64,000 bases of DNA from Rhodoferax_B ferrireducens_A (GTDB taxonomy: Bacteria > Pseudomonadota > Gammaproteobacteria > Burkholderiales > Burkholderiaceae_C): the NCBI RefSeq assembly GCF_031458075.1, contig NZ_JAVDXT010000008.1, positions 1 to 64,000 on the forward strand. Direction: 5' to 3'. Both the position numbers and the translations under genes were made by a program. The notes beneath the pieces were generated by a model. That model worked only from the letters and a program-made list of their open reading frames with translations. It made no database searches and was not told the DNA's origin. Below, piece after piece: positions 41,657 to 50,714 of this stretch (positions are counted from its first letter, which is position 1; each line of letters begins with the position of its first letter).

Positions 41657-44596
41657 ATGCAAACAGCATTGAACACCCCGTCCGCCGCCCTGCCGTTGCA
41701 ACCTGCTCCACGCAGCACCGACCGCAGCGACTCCAGCGCCCCCGAGATGCTGGCGCACTACCAGATCATCCGCCGCAACGGCGCGGTGGTGCCATTTGAG
41801 CCGGGCAAGATTGCCATCGCCATGATGAAAGCCTTTCTGGCCGTGCATGGCACGCAGGGTGCGGCTTCGGCCAGCGTGCGCGAAGTGGTGGACACGCTGA
41901 CGCAAGGTGTTATTCGGGCACTGGTGCGTTCACGTCCCGGTGGCGGCACCTTCCACATCGAAGACGTGCAAGACCACGTGGAACTCGGCCTGATGCGCGG
42001 CGGCCACCATGAAATCGCCCGCGCCTATGTGCTGTACCGCGAACGCCACACCCAGGAGCGTGCCAAGCAAACCATCGAACAAGCGCCTGCAGCCCCCGTG
42101 CTGCATGTACTGGACGGCGGCCAGCGCGTAGCCCTCGACACGGCCCGCCTGCAGCAATTGATTGAACAGGCCTGCGCCGGTCTGGGCAGCGAAGTCACCG
42201 CCGCCCCCATCGTGGCAGAAACCATGCGCAACCTGTACGACGGCGTGCCCATGGAAGAGGTCTACAAAGCCGCCATCCTGGCTGCCCGGACCCTGATCGA
42301 GACCGACCCCGACTACACCTACGCCACCGCCCGTCTGCTGCTGCACACCATCGCCAAGGAAGTGCTGGGTGCCGACCTGACGCAAGCCGAGTTGGCCCAA
42401 CGCTATGCCGATTACTTCCCCCAGTACATCCAGAAGGGTGTGGACGCCGAGCTGCTGGACGCCAAGCTCTTGGGCTACGACCTGCAAAAACTGGGCGCCG
42501 CCCTCAAGCCGCAGCGCGACCTGCAATTCGACTACCTGGGCCTGCAAACCCTGTACGACCGCTACTTCCTGCACATCCGCAAGACCCGTATCGAGCTGCC
42601 CCAGGCTTTCTTCATGCGCGTCGCCATGGGCCTGGCACTGAACGAAACCGACCGCGAAGCCCGCGCCATCGAGTTCTATGAAGTCATGTCGTCGTTCGAC
42701 TTCATGTCCAGCACGCCCACGCTGTTCAACAGCGGCACGCTGCGGCCCCAGCTGTCCTCCTGCTACCTGACCACGGTGCCCGACGATCTGGACGGCATCT
42801 ACGAATCCATCAAGGAAAACGCCTTGCTGTCCAAGTTTGCCGGCGGCCTGGGCAATGACTGGACCCGTGTGCGCGCCCTGGGCAGCCACATCAAGGGCAC
42901 CAACGGCGAATCCCAAGGCGTGGTGCCCTTCCTGAAGGTGGTCAACGACACCGCCGTGGCGGTGAATCAGGGCGGCAAGCGCAAGGGCGCGGTCTGCACC
43001 TACCTGGAAACCTGGCATCTGGACATCGAAGAGTTTCTGGAACTGCGCAAGAACACTGGCGATGACCGCCGCCGCACCCACGACATGAACACCGCCAACT
43101 GGGTGCCGGATCTGTTCATGCGCCGCGTCATGGAAGGCGGCAGCTGGACCCTGTTCTCGCCCAACAATACCCCGGACTTGCACGACAAATTTGGCGCCGA
43201 CTTCGAAACCGCTTATGTAGCCTACGAAGCCAAAGCCCAGCGCGGTGAAATCACGCCTTCGCGCACCCTGCCCGCCAGCGATCTGTGGCGCAAGATGCTG
43301 ACCATGCTGTTCGAAACCGGCCATCCTTGGATCACGTTCAAGGATGCCTGCAATGTGCGCAGCCCACAGCAGCACGCTGGCGTGGTGCACTCCAGCAATC
43401 TCTGCACCGAAATCACCCTAAACACCAGCGACACCGAAACCGCGGTCTGCAACCTGGGCTCGGTCAACCTGCTGCAACACCTGGTCACCGCCGCCGATGG
43501 CAGCAAGACACTGAACCATGACAAGCTGAAGAAGACAGTTACCACGGCCATGCGCATGCTGGACAACGTGATCGACATCAACTACTACGCGGTCAACAAG
43601 GCGCGTGACTCCAATCTGCTGCACCGCCCGGTCGGCCTGGGCCTGATGGGCTTCCAGGACAGCCTGTACGCGCTGCGCATTCCCTACGCCAGCGAAGCTG
43701 CCGTCGCATTTGCCGACACCTCGATGGAAGCCATCTGCTACTACGCCTACTGGGCGTCCAGCGAGCTGGCCAAAGAACGCGGCCAGTATTCCAGCTACAA
43801 GGGTTCGCTGTGGGACCAGGGCATCCTGCCACTGGACACCCTGGACATGCTGGCCAAAGCCCGCGGTGGCTATGTCGATGTGGACCGCTCGGCGACCCTG
43901 GACTGGAGCTCGCTGCGCCAGAAGATCCAAGCCGATGGCATGCGCAACTCCAACTGCGTCGCCATCGCGCCCACGGCCACCATCTCCAACATCATCGGCG
44001 TGGATGCCTCTATCGAACCCTGCTTCGGCAACCTGTCGGTCAAGTCCAATCTGTCGGGCGAGTTCACGGTCATCAACAGCTACCTGGTGCATGACCTGAA
44101 GCGCCTGGGCCTGTGGGACAACGTGATGCTGATGGACCTGAAGCACTTCGACGGTTCGCTGCAATCCATCGACCGCGTGCCGAATGAGATCAAGGCCCTG
44201 TACCGCACCGCGTTCGAGGTCGAGACCACCTGGCTGGTCGAAGCCGCATCGCGCCGCCAGAAGTGGATCGACCAAGCCCAGTCGCTGAATATCTACATGG
44301 CCGGCGCCTCCGGCAAGAAGCTCGACGACACCTACAAGCTGGCCTGGACGCGCGGCCTGAAAACCACCTACTACCTGCGTACCCGCAGTGCCACCCACGT
44401 AGAGAAATCCACCGTGGCAGCAGGACGTATGAATGCCGTTTCATCGGGACAGGCACCGAGCCAGCAAATGAGCGCCATCGACACCGCTGCGATGGCGGCA
44501 CGCCAGCAAATGAATGCCGACGCACTGAGCGCAAGCCCTGCGACCGACATCAAATTCTGCGCAATCGACGATCCTGGTTGCGAAGCCTGCCAATAA
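41657..44596 (+). CDS. nrdA: Ribonucleotide reductase class Ia, alpha subunit
   Basis: This 979-residue subunit reduces NDPs to dNDPs with NrdB. The ATG at 41657 follows AAGGAAACC, an upstream frame extension being unlikely. It has an N-terminal ATP-cone (about 35-130, IIRRNGAVVPFEPGKIAIAM) and a second helical cone-like region (about 150-245). The catalytic core includes SSCYLTTVPDDLDGIY, the NLCTEITLNTSDTETAVCNLG active-site Cys/Glu region, KTTYYLRTRSATHVEKS with the radical-transfer Tyr pair, and the C-terminal redox pair CEAC. NrdR boxes indicate repression when dATP is high. The length is above the E. coli enzyme because of the cones. Confidence 0.97.
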   Translation: MQTALNTPSAALPLQPAPRSTDRSDSSAPEMLAHYQIIRRNGAVVPFEPGKIAIAMMKAFLAVHGTQGAASASVREVVDTLTQGVIRALVRSRPGGGTFHIEDVQDHVELGLMRGGHHEIARAYVLYRERHTQERAKQTIEQAPAAPVLHVLDGGQRVALDTARLQQLIEQACAGLGSEVTAAPIVAETMRNLYDGVPMEEVYKAAILAARTLIETDPDYTYATARLLLHTIAKEVLGADLTQAELAQRYADYFPQYIQKGVDAELLDAKLLGYDLQKLGAALKPQRDLQFDYLGLQTLYDRYFLHIRKTRIELPQAFFMRVAMGLALNETDREARAIEFYEVMSSFDFMSSTPTLFNSGTLRPQLSSCYLTTVPDDLDGIYESIKENALLSKFAGGLGNDWTRVRALGSHIKGTNGESQGVVPFLKVVNDTAVAVNQGGKRKGAVCTYLETWHLDIEEFLELRKNTGDDRRRTHDMNTANWVPDLFMRRVMEGGSWTLFSPNNTPDLHDKFGADFETAYVAYEAKAQRGEITPSRTLPASDLWRKMLTMLFETGHPWITFKDACNVRSPQQHAGVVHSSNLCTEITLNTSDTETAVCNLGSVNLLQHLVTAADGSKTLNHDKLKKTVTTAMRMLDNVIDINYYAVNKARDSNLLHRPVGLGLMGFQDSLYALRIPYASEAAVAFADTSMEAICYYAYWASSELAKERGQYSSYKGSLWDQGILPLDTLDMLAKARGGYVDVDRSATLDWSSLRQKIQADGMRNSNCVAIAPTATISNIIGVDASIEPCFGNLSVKSNLSGEFTVINSYLVHDLKRLGLWDNVMLMDLKHFDGSLQSIDRVPNEIKALYRTAFEVETTWLVEAASRRQKWIDQAQSLNIYMAGASGKKLDDTYKLAWTRGLKTTYYLRTRSATHVEKSTVAAGRMNAVSSGQAPSQQMSAIDTAAMAARQQMNADALSASPATDIKFCAIDDPGCEACQ

Positions 44597-44611
44597 AGCG
44601 CAGACCGACCG

Positions 44612-44648
44612 ATGTGCATCGCAAAAACCGGTTTTTTGCGATGCACAT
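44612..44648. other. Long perfect hairpin between nrdA and nrdB
   Basis: ATGTGCATCGCAAAAA (44612-44627) pairs with TTTTTTGCGATGCACAT (44632-44648) around CCGG. The arms are 16 bp and nearly perfect. It starts 16 bases after the nrdA stop. It has no following T-run outside its arm, though the internal T6 could help as a weak terminator. The function may be mRNA processing or lowering nrdB read-through. Confidence 0.8.
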
Positions 44649-44739
44649 GAGCAACACAAACCCTACAAATTTGCGGTGTTGAAAATGAGCACTTTTCATT
44701 TCGCTGCGCCGCTCTCATAATCCTAGCATTGGAAAATCT

Positions 44740-45942
44740 ATGTTGACCTGGGACGAAGAAGTCAAGCCCTCACCGCCATCTGCAGCTACCCTCGGTTTAC
44801 CCATCAACCGGGAGGAGCAACACACTGCTTTTTCTGCAGCAGCCCCATCGACCACGACACCTGTTGCAGCCCAGCCAGCCATCGCTGTAGCCGCGGCCCA
44901 TGTTGCAGTGCAAGCCACGGCCGCACGCCGCGTCAACGCCGCCGATAAGCGCATCATCAACGGCCAGACCGACGTGAACCAACTGGTGCCGTTCAAGTAC
45001 AAATGGGCCTGGGAAAAATACCTGGCATCCTGCGCCAACCACTGGATGCCGCAAGAGGTCAACATGACGCGCGACATCGCGCTGTGGAAAGATCCGAACG
45101 GTCTGACCGAAGACGAGCGCCGCATCGTCAAGCGCAATCTCGGCTTCTTTGTCACCGCCGACTCGCTGGCTGCCAACAACATCGTGCTGGGCACCTACCG
45201 CCACATCACGGCCCCCGAGTGCCGCCAGTTCCTGCTGCGCCAAGCGTTTGAAGAAGCCATCCATACCCATGCCTACCAGTACATCGTGGAGTCGCTGGGC
45301 CTGGATGAAAGCGAGATCTTCAACGCTTACAACGAGGTCGCATCGATCCGCAATAAAGACCAGTTCCTGATCCCCTTCATCGAAGCGATCATGGACCCCA
45401 ACTTCCACACCGGCACGCCCGAGAACGACCAAAAGCTGCTGAAGTCGCTGATCGTTTTTGCCTGCCTGATGGAAGGCCTGTTCTTCTACGTCGGCTTCAC
45501 GCAGATTCTGGCGCTGGGCCGCCAAAACAAGATGACAGGTGCTGCCGAGCAATACCAGTACATCCTGCGCGACGAGTCCATGCACTGCAACTTCGGCATT
45601 GATCTGATCAACCAACTCAAGCTGGAAAACCCACACCTGTGGACGGCCGAGTTCAAGACCGAAATCAAAGACCTGTTCATGCGCGCGGTGGAACTGGAGT
45701 ACCAGTACGCCGAAGACACCATGCCGCGTGGCGTGCTGGGCATGAACGCGTCCATGTTCAAGGGCTATCTGCGCTACATCGCCAACCGCCGGGCCACCCA
45801 AATCGGCCTAGAAGCCTGCTTCCCCCACGAAGAAAATCCGTTCCCGTGGATGAGCGAAATGATCGACCTGAAGAAAGAGCGCAATTTCTTCGAAACCCGC
45901 GTGATTGAGTACCAATCAGGCGGCGCGCTTTCTTGGGATTAA
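44740..45942 (+). CDS. nrdB: Ribonucleotide reductase class Ia, beta subunit
   Basis: This 400-residue di-iron/tyrosyl-radical protein has an extra, low-complexity N-terminal part (about 10-65, rich in Ala, Thr and Pro) before the conserved KRIINGQTDVNQLVPFKYKW. Iron ligands and radical Tyr are seen in FEEAIHTHAYQYIVESL and DESMHCNFGIDL. The C-terminal GGALSWD is the NrdA-binding tail. It is separated from nrdA by 143 bases with a hairpin and a weak -10-like CATAAT. GGAAAA lies ahead of the ATG. Confidence 0.96.
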   Translation: MLTWDEEVKPSPPSAATLGLPINREEQHTAFSAAAPSTTTPVAAQPAIAVAAAHVAVQATAARRVNAADKRIINGQTDVNQLVPFKYKWAWEKYLASCANHWMPQEVNMTRDIALWKDPNGLTEDERRIVKRNLGFFVTADSLAANNIVLGTYRHITAPECRQFLLRQAFEEAIHTHAYQYIVESLGLDESEIFNAYNEVASIRNKDQFLIPFIEAIMDPNFHTGTPENDQKLLKSLIVFACLMEGLFFYVGFTQILALGRQNKMTGAAEQYQYILRDESMHCNFGIDLINQLKLENPHLWTAEFKTEIKDLFMRAVELEYQYAEDTMPRGVLGMNASMFKGYLRYIANRRATQIGLEACFPHEENPFPWMSEMIDLKKERNFFETRVIEYQSGGALSWD

Positions 45943-46023
45943 ACCCGTCAGATCCATGCCATCCACTACCGCGCAAACCCCAGCCAGCCATTCCATGTAT
46001 GGCCGCGTTTGCGCTTCCGAGTC

Positions 46024-46053
46024 CATGGTGCTGGGCATTCGCCCAACACCATG
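46024..46053 (+). other. Stem-loop after nrdB
   Basis: CATGGTGCTGGGC (46024-46036) and GCCCAACACCATG (46041-46053) pair over 13 bases with one mismatch and a four-base loop ATTC. There is no T-run, so it is more like an mRNA end-protecting stem or a Rho-assisted terminator. It is 81 bases after the nrdB stop. Confidence 0.6.
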
Positions 46054-46115
46054 TATCGCTCTATGCCTAACAATCGGTATAAAGTGCTCTTTGTAAACAG
46101 ATCAAGGAGAAAATA

Positions 46116-46724
46116 ATGGCAACTGCAAAAAAACCGGCCGCAAAAAAGGCCGTTCCAGCAAAGAAAGCGGCTCCCGTAAAGGCTGCCGCAGCAAAGAAAG
46201 TAGCTCCGGCTAAACCCGTCGCAAAGAAGGCTGCCCCCGTCAAAGCAGCTCCCGCCAAGAAGGCAGCGCCTGTTAAAGCCGCCGCTGTAAAGGCTGCTCC
46301 CGCGAAAAAAGCTGCTCCGGCCAAGAAAGCCGTCGCAGTGAAAGCCGCTCCAGCCAAGAAAGCAGCAGTCAAAGCGGCACCAGCGAAAAAAGCTGCTCCC
46401 GCTAAGAAGGCCGCCGCTCCCGCGAAAAAAGCTGCCGCCAAAGCCGCACCCGTAAAGGCAGCTCCCGCCAAGAAGGCTGCCGCCCCCGCGAAAAAGGCCG
46501 CGACCAAAGCTGCAGCACCAGCCAAAAAGGCAGCTCCTGCCAAGAAGGCTGCAGTTGCAGTGAAGGCCGCTCCTGCCAAAAAAGCTGCTGCTCCCAAGGC
46601 CGCTGCAAAAAAGGCAGCCAAAGCCCCAGCCGCAAAGCCTGCATCGGCTCCAGCCGCAGCATCGGCACAAACCACGCTGAACCCTCAAGCAGCATGGCCA
46701 TTTCCGACGGCCAGCAAGCCCTGA
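46116..46724 (+). CDS. Histone H1-like DNA-binding protein (Ala/Lys/Pro-rich)
   Basis: This 202-residue, highly basic, low-complexity protein is built from repeats such as AAPAKKAA and VKAAPAKKA, like the C-terminal half of histone H1 and the Bordetella BpH1 and Pseudomonas AlgP proteins. The tail TTLNPQAAWPFPTASKP is conserved in Burkholderiales. It has a very strong ribosome site (AAGGAG six bases before the ATG), consistent with high expression. It is expected to bind and compact DNA. The coding DNA itself is internally repeated, so length may vary between strains. Confidence 0.92.
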   Translation: MATAKKPAAKKAVPAKKAAPVKAAAAKKVAPAKPVAKKAAPVKAAPAKKAAPVKAAAVKAAPAKKAAPAKKAVAVKAAPAKKAAVKAAPAKKAAPAKKAAAPAKKAAAKAAPVKAAPAKKAAAPAKKAATKAAAPAKKAAPAKKAAVAVKAAPAKKAAAPKAAAKKAAKAPAAKPASAPAAASAQTTLNPQAAWPFPTASKP

Positions 46725-46746
46725 CCGGACGACTGCGCTCCGTATC

Positions 46747-46779
46747 AGGCCTGGCATCGCAAGATGCCAGGCCTTTTTT
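46747..46779 (+). terminator. Rho-independent terminator after the H1-like gene
   Basis: AGGCCTGGCATC and GATGCCAGGCCT form a perfect 12-bp stem with loop GCAA, followed by a T-run. It is probably shared with the convergent gene that ends at 46785. Confidence 0.93.
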
Positions 46780-46784
46780 AATCG

Positions 46785-47813
46785 CTAAGGGTAAAACGCC
46801 AGCAAGCGATAGCCCACAACACGGGCCTTCCCAGCCTTATCCGTAACGCGCAAATCCACCGACGTCGTCCACTCTCGGCCAGCAAACAAGACCCTGGATG
46901 CAGCCCCCAACTCAACGGGCGACAGCACCCGCTTGGATACCGCTTGCTCGTCGATATCGGTCAGCACAAATTCGATGGCCGGCATGGCGAGATCCACCCG
47001 AGCCTGGTTCTTCAGTACCAAGCTCAAGCGATACGCCTCACCATTTTGCAAGCTGCTCAAGGTAGAACTATCAATCACAATGGATTCAATTTCCTGCAGC
47101 GGGTCGATGGTGCAACCCAGGGGCTGGCATAAGCCCAGCAATCCAGACCGGCTCTCGGGCCAGTTCGCCGCCAAACGATTACGCTGATGGACGACTATCT
47201 GCAAACCAAGCAGCACCATCAGCACACAGACGGAACAGACTCCCAGCCAATACACCACAGGCTTGGACGCTATCGTGCTCGGCACCTCATCACGGACAAA
47301 GGAGTAGGCACCGGCATCAGCAGCGACCTGAGGAGGCTCTGACTCCACATCCTCGTCAGGGCTTGGAATATCTTCCTCTGCACTGACGGCCACATCTACG
47401 CCAGCTATGTCCTCCGCTAAAAGCAACTCCGACTCCGAATCGACCGGGATGTCCAGCTCTGAAATGGCTTCTGGCGGCGGAGACGGTGCAGCGTTCCACA
47501 CGGCCAACTCAGGCTCTGGCGGCACAGGTATTTCTGTGAAAACCGTAAGTTCTGGCGCTAACTCCGGCGAATCCGCCATGGGCTCAGGCGCGGGCTCAGG
47601 TATATATGCGGGAGCATCTGGCTCTGCAGGCTCCGGCACAGTATCTGCAGCATAGACGTTGTGGTGTTCCGCGTCGCTTTGCTGCAAATCACCCGATGCA
47701 TCGAAAATCTCGGCACAGTGTCCGCAGCGAACCCAACCCTCCGAAATGCGCAACTGATCGGGGACGACCTTGAACAGCGTCCCACACACCGGGCAACGGG
47801 TGATCAATGCCAT
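46785..47813 (-). CDS. Zinc-ribbon membrane protein of the DUF3426 family
   Basis: This 342-residue protein begins with the MJ0042-type zinc ribbon RCPVCGTLFKVV...GWVRCGHCAEIFDA (two C-x2-C pairs). A long acidic, Pro/Glu-rich low-complexity linker (about 50-175) precedes one TM helix (YWLGVCSVCVLMVLLGLQIVV) at about 190-210. The C-terminal ~130 residues are a periplasmic beta-sandwich (DUF3426). Its role is unknown. It lies downstream of prmA, its usual neighbour in Burkholderiales. Confidence 0.88.
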   Translation of the reverse strand: MALITRCPVCGTLFKVVPDQLRISEGWVRCGHCAEIFDASGDLQQSDAEHHNVYAADTVPEPAEPDAPAYIPEPAPEPMADSPELAPELTVFTEIPVPPEPELAVWNAAPSPPPEAISELDIPVDSESELLLAEDIAGVDVAVSAEEDIPSPDEDVESEPPQVAADAGAYSFVRDEVPSTIASKPVVYWLGVCSVCVLMVLLGLQIVVHQRNRLAANWPESRSGLLGLCQPLGCTIDPLQEIESIVIDSSTLSSLQNGEAYRLSLVLKNQARVDLAMPAIEFVLTDIDEQAVSKRVLSPVELGAASRVLFAGREWTTSVDLRVTDKAGKARVVGYRLLAFYP

Positions 47814-47852
47814 GGGCTATCGTGGTGGTTCAAGCCGGACATGACAAGCGCC

Positions 47853-48737
47853 CTATAACTGGGCCGTCATCAGTACCCAGCCATCTTCGCGATCGGCTAC
47901 GTCCAGCGTAGCCCAGGGCGCATAGGCGGATTTCAGTTCGTCCACCTGGCGCTCCAGAATACCGGCCAAGACCAAGCTACCGCCAGGCGCAACATGCGCG
48001 CACAGCAATGGCGCCAGCACTTTCAACGGCGTGGCCAAAATATTGGCCAGCACCGTCTGATAGCCGCCCACAGCCTTGTCTGGCAAACCCGACTTGAGCT
48101 GCACCTGGTTGGCCTCGGCGTTAAGCAAGGTGGACTGCACGGCCGCTTCGTCGATATCCACTGCATCGATATCCGTAGCGCCGTATTTGGCAGCCCCAAT
48201 CGCCAAAATACCCGAACCGCAACCGTAGTCGAGCACCCGCGCGAGGCTGTTGGCACCCTGCCGGGCAATCCAGCGCAAGCACATGCGGGTCGTGGGGTGT
48301 GTGCCCGTGCCAAAAGCCAGACCCGGGTCCAACCGGATGACCCTGGTCGCCTGGGCAGGAGGTTCATGCCAGGTGGGAACAATCCAGAAATCGGCGGTAA
48401 TCTCCACCGGCGCAAACTGCGATTGGGTCAACCGCACCCAGTCTTGCTCGGGCACCACGGAAAGCCCCAGCACATCACAGCCGGCAAAAAAATCCTGCAG
48501 CTTGAGCACCGCCAGCGCGTCCTGGGCCAAGTCTTCGGATGCAAATAGCGCCTGGATACGCGAACGCTGCCAACCGTCTTGCGGCGGCGGCATACCAGGC
48601 TCGCCAAACAAGGCTTGCTCGGCATCGGTCTGCGCATCTGCGTCTTCCACGCTGACACTCAGGGCATCCAAGGCATCCAGCGCATCGCTGAGTGTCTCGA
48701 CCCTGTCTTGCGGGCACATCAGGCTGATTTCAAACAT
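47853..48737 (-). CDS. prmA: Ribosomal protein L11 methyltransferase
   Basis: This 294-residue SAM enzyme trimethylates ribosomal protein L11. The N-terminal substrate-recognition domain starts MFEISLMCPQDRVETLSDAL. The methyltransferase domain has the PrmA signature GLAFGTGTHPTTRMCL, SAM motif I VLDYGCGSGILAIGAAKYGA, VDIDEAAV, and VLANILATPL in place of NPPY. The ATG at 48737 matches the family. It is 13 bases after accC and precedes the DUF3426 gene. Confidence 0.96.
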   Translation of the reverse strand: MFEISLMCPQDRVETLSDALDALDALSVSVEDADAQTDAEQALFGEPGMPPPQDGWQRSRIQALFASEDLAQDALAVLKLQDFFAGCDVLGLSVVPEQDWVRLTQSQFAPVEITADFWIVPTWHEPPAQATRVIRLDPGLAFGTGTHPTTRMCLRWIARQGANSLARVLDYGCGSGILAIGAAKYGATDIDAVDIDEAAVQSTLLNAEANQVQLKSGLPDKAVGGYQTVLANILATPLKVLAPLLCAHVAPGGSLVLAGILERQVDELKSAYAPWATLDVADREDGWVLMTAQL

Positions 48738-48750
48738 GTGCGACGCGCTC

Positions 48751-50100
48751 TTAACGTTTGTGCTGCGAGAGCCACTCTTCCAGATAATGGATGTTGGTGC
48801 CCCCCGCCATGAACTTGGCATCGACCATCAACTCACGGTGCAGCGGGATATTGGTGTTGATACCCTCGATCACCGTCTCCAGCAACGCGGTGCGCATGCG
48901 CGCCATGGCTTGCTCACGCGTATCGCCGTGGACGATGATCTTGCCGACCATGGAGTCGTAATTCGGCGGCACGTAGTAATTGGTATAGACATGCGAGTCG
49001 ACCCGCACTCCAGGGCCACCCGGTGGGTGCCACATCGTGATGCGGCCCGGCGACGGCGTAAATTTATACGGATCTTCCGCATTCACACGGCACTCGATCG
49101 CATGGCCATTGATGGTGATCTGACGTTGCGCAAACGGCAGCTTCTCGCCTGCAGCCACCATGATCTGGGTCCGCACGATATCCACGCCGGTGATCAATTC
49201 CGTCACCGGATGCTCGACCTGCACACGGGTGTTCATTTCAATGAAGTAGAACTCGCCGTTTTCATACAGGAACTCAAACGTGCCCGCGCCGCGGTAGCCG
49301 ATTTTCTTGCAGGCTGCAGCGCAGCGTTCGCCGATACGTTCGATCAGCTTGCGTGGAATGCCTGGCGCAGGCGCTTCTTCCAGCACCTTCTGGTGGCGGC
49401 GCTGCATCGAGCAGTCGCGCTCACCCAGGTACACCACGTTCTTAAATTTGTCGGCCAGAATCTGGATTTCGATGTGGCGCGGATTCTGGAGGTACTTCTC
49501 CATATAGACCGCACCGTTACCGAATGCCGCCTTGGCCTCGGCCTTGGTCATTTGCACGGCATTGATCAGCGCCGCTTCGGTATGCACCACGCGCATGCCA
49601 CGGCCGCCGCCGCCGCCGGCGGCTTTGATAATCACCGGATAGCCGACAGCCTTGGCCGTGCGCCGGATGGTTGCCGCATCGTCCGGCAATTCGCCGTCCG
49701 AGCCCGGCACACAGGGCACACCAGCCTTGATCATGGCCTGCTTGGCCGACACCTTGTCGCCCATCATGCGGATGTTCTCGGGCGTAGGGCCGATGAACTG
49801 GAAGCCGCTCTTTTCCACGCGCTCGGCAAAATCCGCGTTTTCGCTCAGGAAACCGTAGCCAGGGTGGATGGCTTCCGCATCCGTCACCTCTGCCGCGGAA
49901 ATCAGCGCAGGCATATTCAGGTAACTCAAACCCGATGGGGCGGGGCCGATACACACGGCTTCGTCCGCCAATTTGACGTACTTGGCTTCGCGGTCAGCCT
50001 CGGAATACACCATGACCGCCTTGATACCCATCTCGCGGCAAGCCCGCTGGATACGCAGGGCAATCTCGCCTCGATTTGCTACCAGTATTTTTTTAAACAT
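48751..50100 (-). CDS. accC: Acetyl-CoA carboxylase, biotin carboxylase subunit
   Basis: This 449-residue ATP-grasp enzyme carboxylates biotin on AccB. It starts MFKKILVANRGEIALRIQRA, has the glycine-rich ATP loop KAAGGGGGRGMRVV, catalytic segments YMEKYLQNPRHIEIQIL, FIEMNTRVQVEHPVTE and GHAIECRVNAEDP. It is full length. It is transcribed after accB with 21 bases between, and before prmA. Confidence 0.98.
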   Translation of the reverse strand: MFKKILVANRGEIALRIQRACREMGIKAVMVYSEADREAKYVKLADEAVCIGPAPSGLSYLNMPALISAAEVTDAEAIHPGYGFLSENADFAERVEKSGFQFIGPTPENIRMMGDKVSAKQAMIKAGVPCVPGSDGELPDDAATIRRTAKAVGYPVIIKAAGGGGGRGMRVVHTEAALINAVQMTKAEAKAAFGNGAVYMEKYLQNPRHIEIQILADKFKNVVYLGERDCSMQRRHQKVLEEAPAPGIPRKLIERIGERCAAACKKIGYRGAGTFEFLYENGEFYFIEMNTRVQVEHPVTELITGVDIVRTQIMVAAGEKLPFAQRQITINGHAIECRVNAEDPYKFTPSPGRITMWHPPGGPGVRVDSHVYTNYYVPPNYDSMVGKIIVHGDTREQAMARMRTALLETVIEGINTNIPLHRELMVDAKFMAGGTNIHYLEEWLSQHKR

Positions 50101-50121
50101 GCGCCACCAAACTCTGTGGGT

Positions 50122-50577
50122 TCACTCAATCACGAACAAGGGCTGGCCGTATTCCACAGCCTGGCCGTTTTCACACAGCATCTGCACCACGGTACCGGCC
50201 TTGTCGGCTTCGATTTCATTCAAGATCTTCATCGCTTCGATGATGCAGATGGTCTCGCCTTCCTTGACCTGGCTGCCCACTTCGACAAAAGCCTTGGCGC
50301 CGGGACTGGACGAACGGTAGAACGTGCCCACCATCGGGGACTTGACCACATGGCCCGTAGGAGCCTCTACAGCCGGTGCAGCCACTGGCGCAGCTGCAGC
50401 CTGGGCGGCCACATCGACCACGGGCGCGGCCATCATGGCCGGCGGTGCGGCCTGGTACACCATGGCACCACCGCCTTTGACGATGCGTACCTTGCCTTCA
50501 GCTTCGGTAATTTCGAGTTCCGACACGTTGGAATCAGACACCAAGTCGATCAACGTTTTGAGTTTGCGCAAATCCAT
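50122..50577 (-). CDS. accB: Acetyl-CoA carboxylase, biotin carboxyl carrier protein
   Basis: This 151-residue protein starts MDLRKLKTLIDLVSDSNVSE. An Ala/Pro/Val-rich flexible linker is followed by the biotinyl domain with the biotin-attachment Lys in CIIEAMKILNEIEA. The thumb sequence characteristic of bacterial BCCP is seen around VKSPMVGTFYRSSSPGAKAF. The ATG at 50577 is chosen because it matches the family start; an upstream in-frame start is less likely. Confidence 0.97.
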   Translation of the reverse strand: MDLRKLKTLIDLVSDSNVSELEITEAEGKVRIVKGGGAMVYQAAPPAMMAAPVVDVAAQAAAAPVAAPAVEAPTGHVVKSPMVGTFYRSSSPGAKAFVEVGSQVKEGETICIIEAMKILNEIEADKAGTVVQMLCENGQAVEYGQPLFVIE

Positions 50578-50714
50578 AAAACCTCCAGCCACGACCAACC
50601 AAAAAGAGGTGGAATCTACCTCAATTCCGTCGAACGGTCGCTTATTTCTTGTATTTCATTTGTAAATCACCTTCCAAAGCCGCTGTCAAAAGGGCGTGGA
50701 AAGGATCAAACTGC

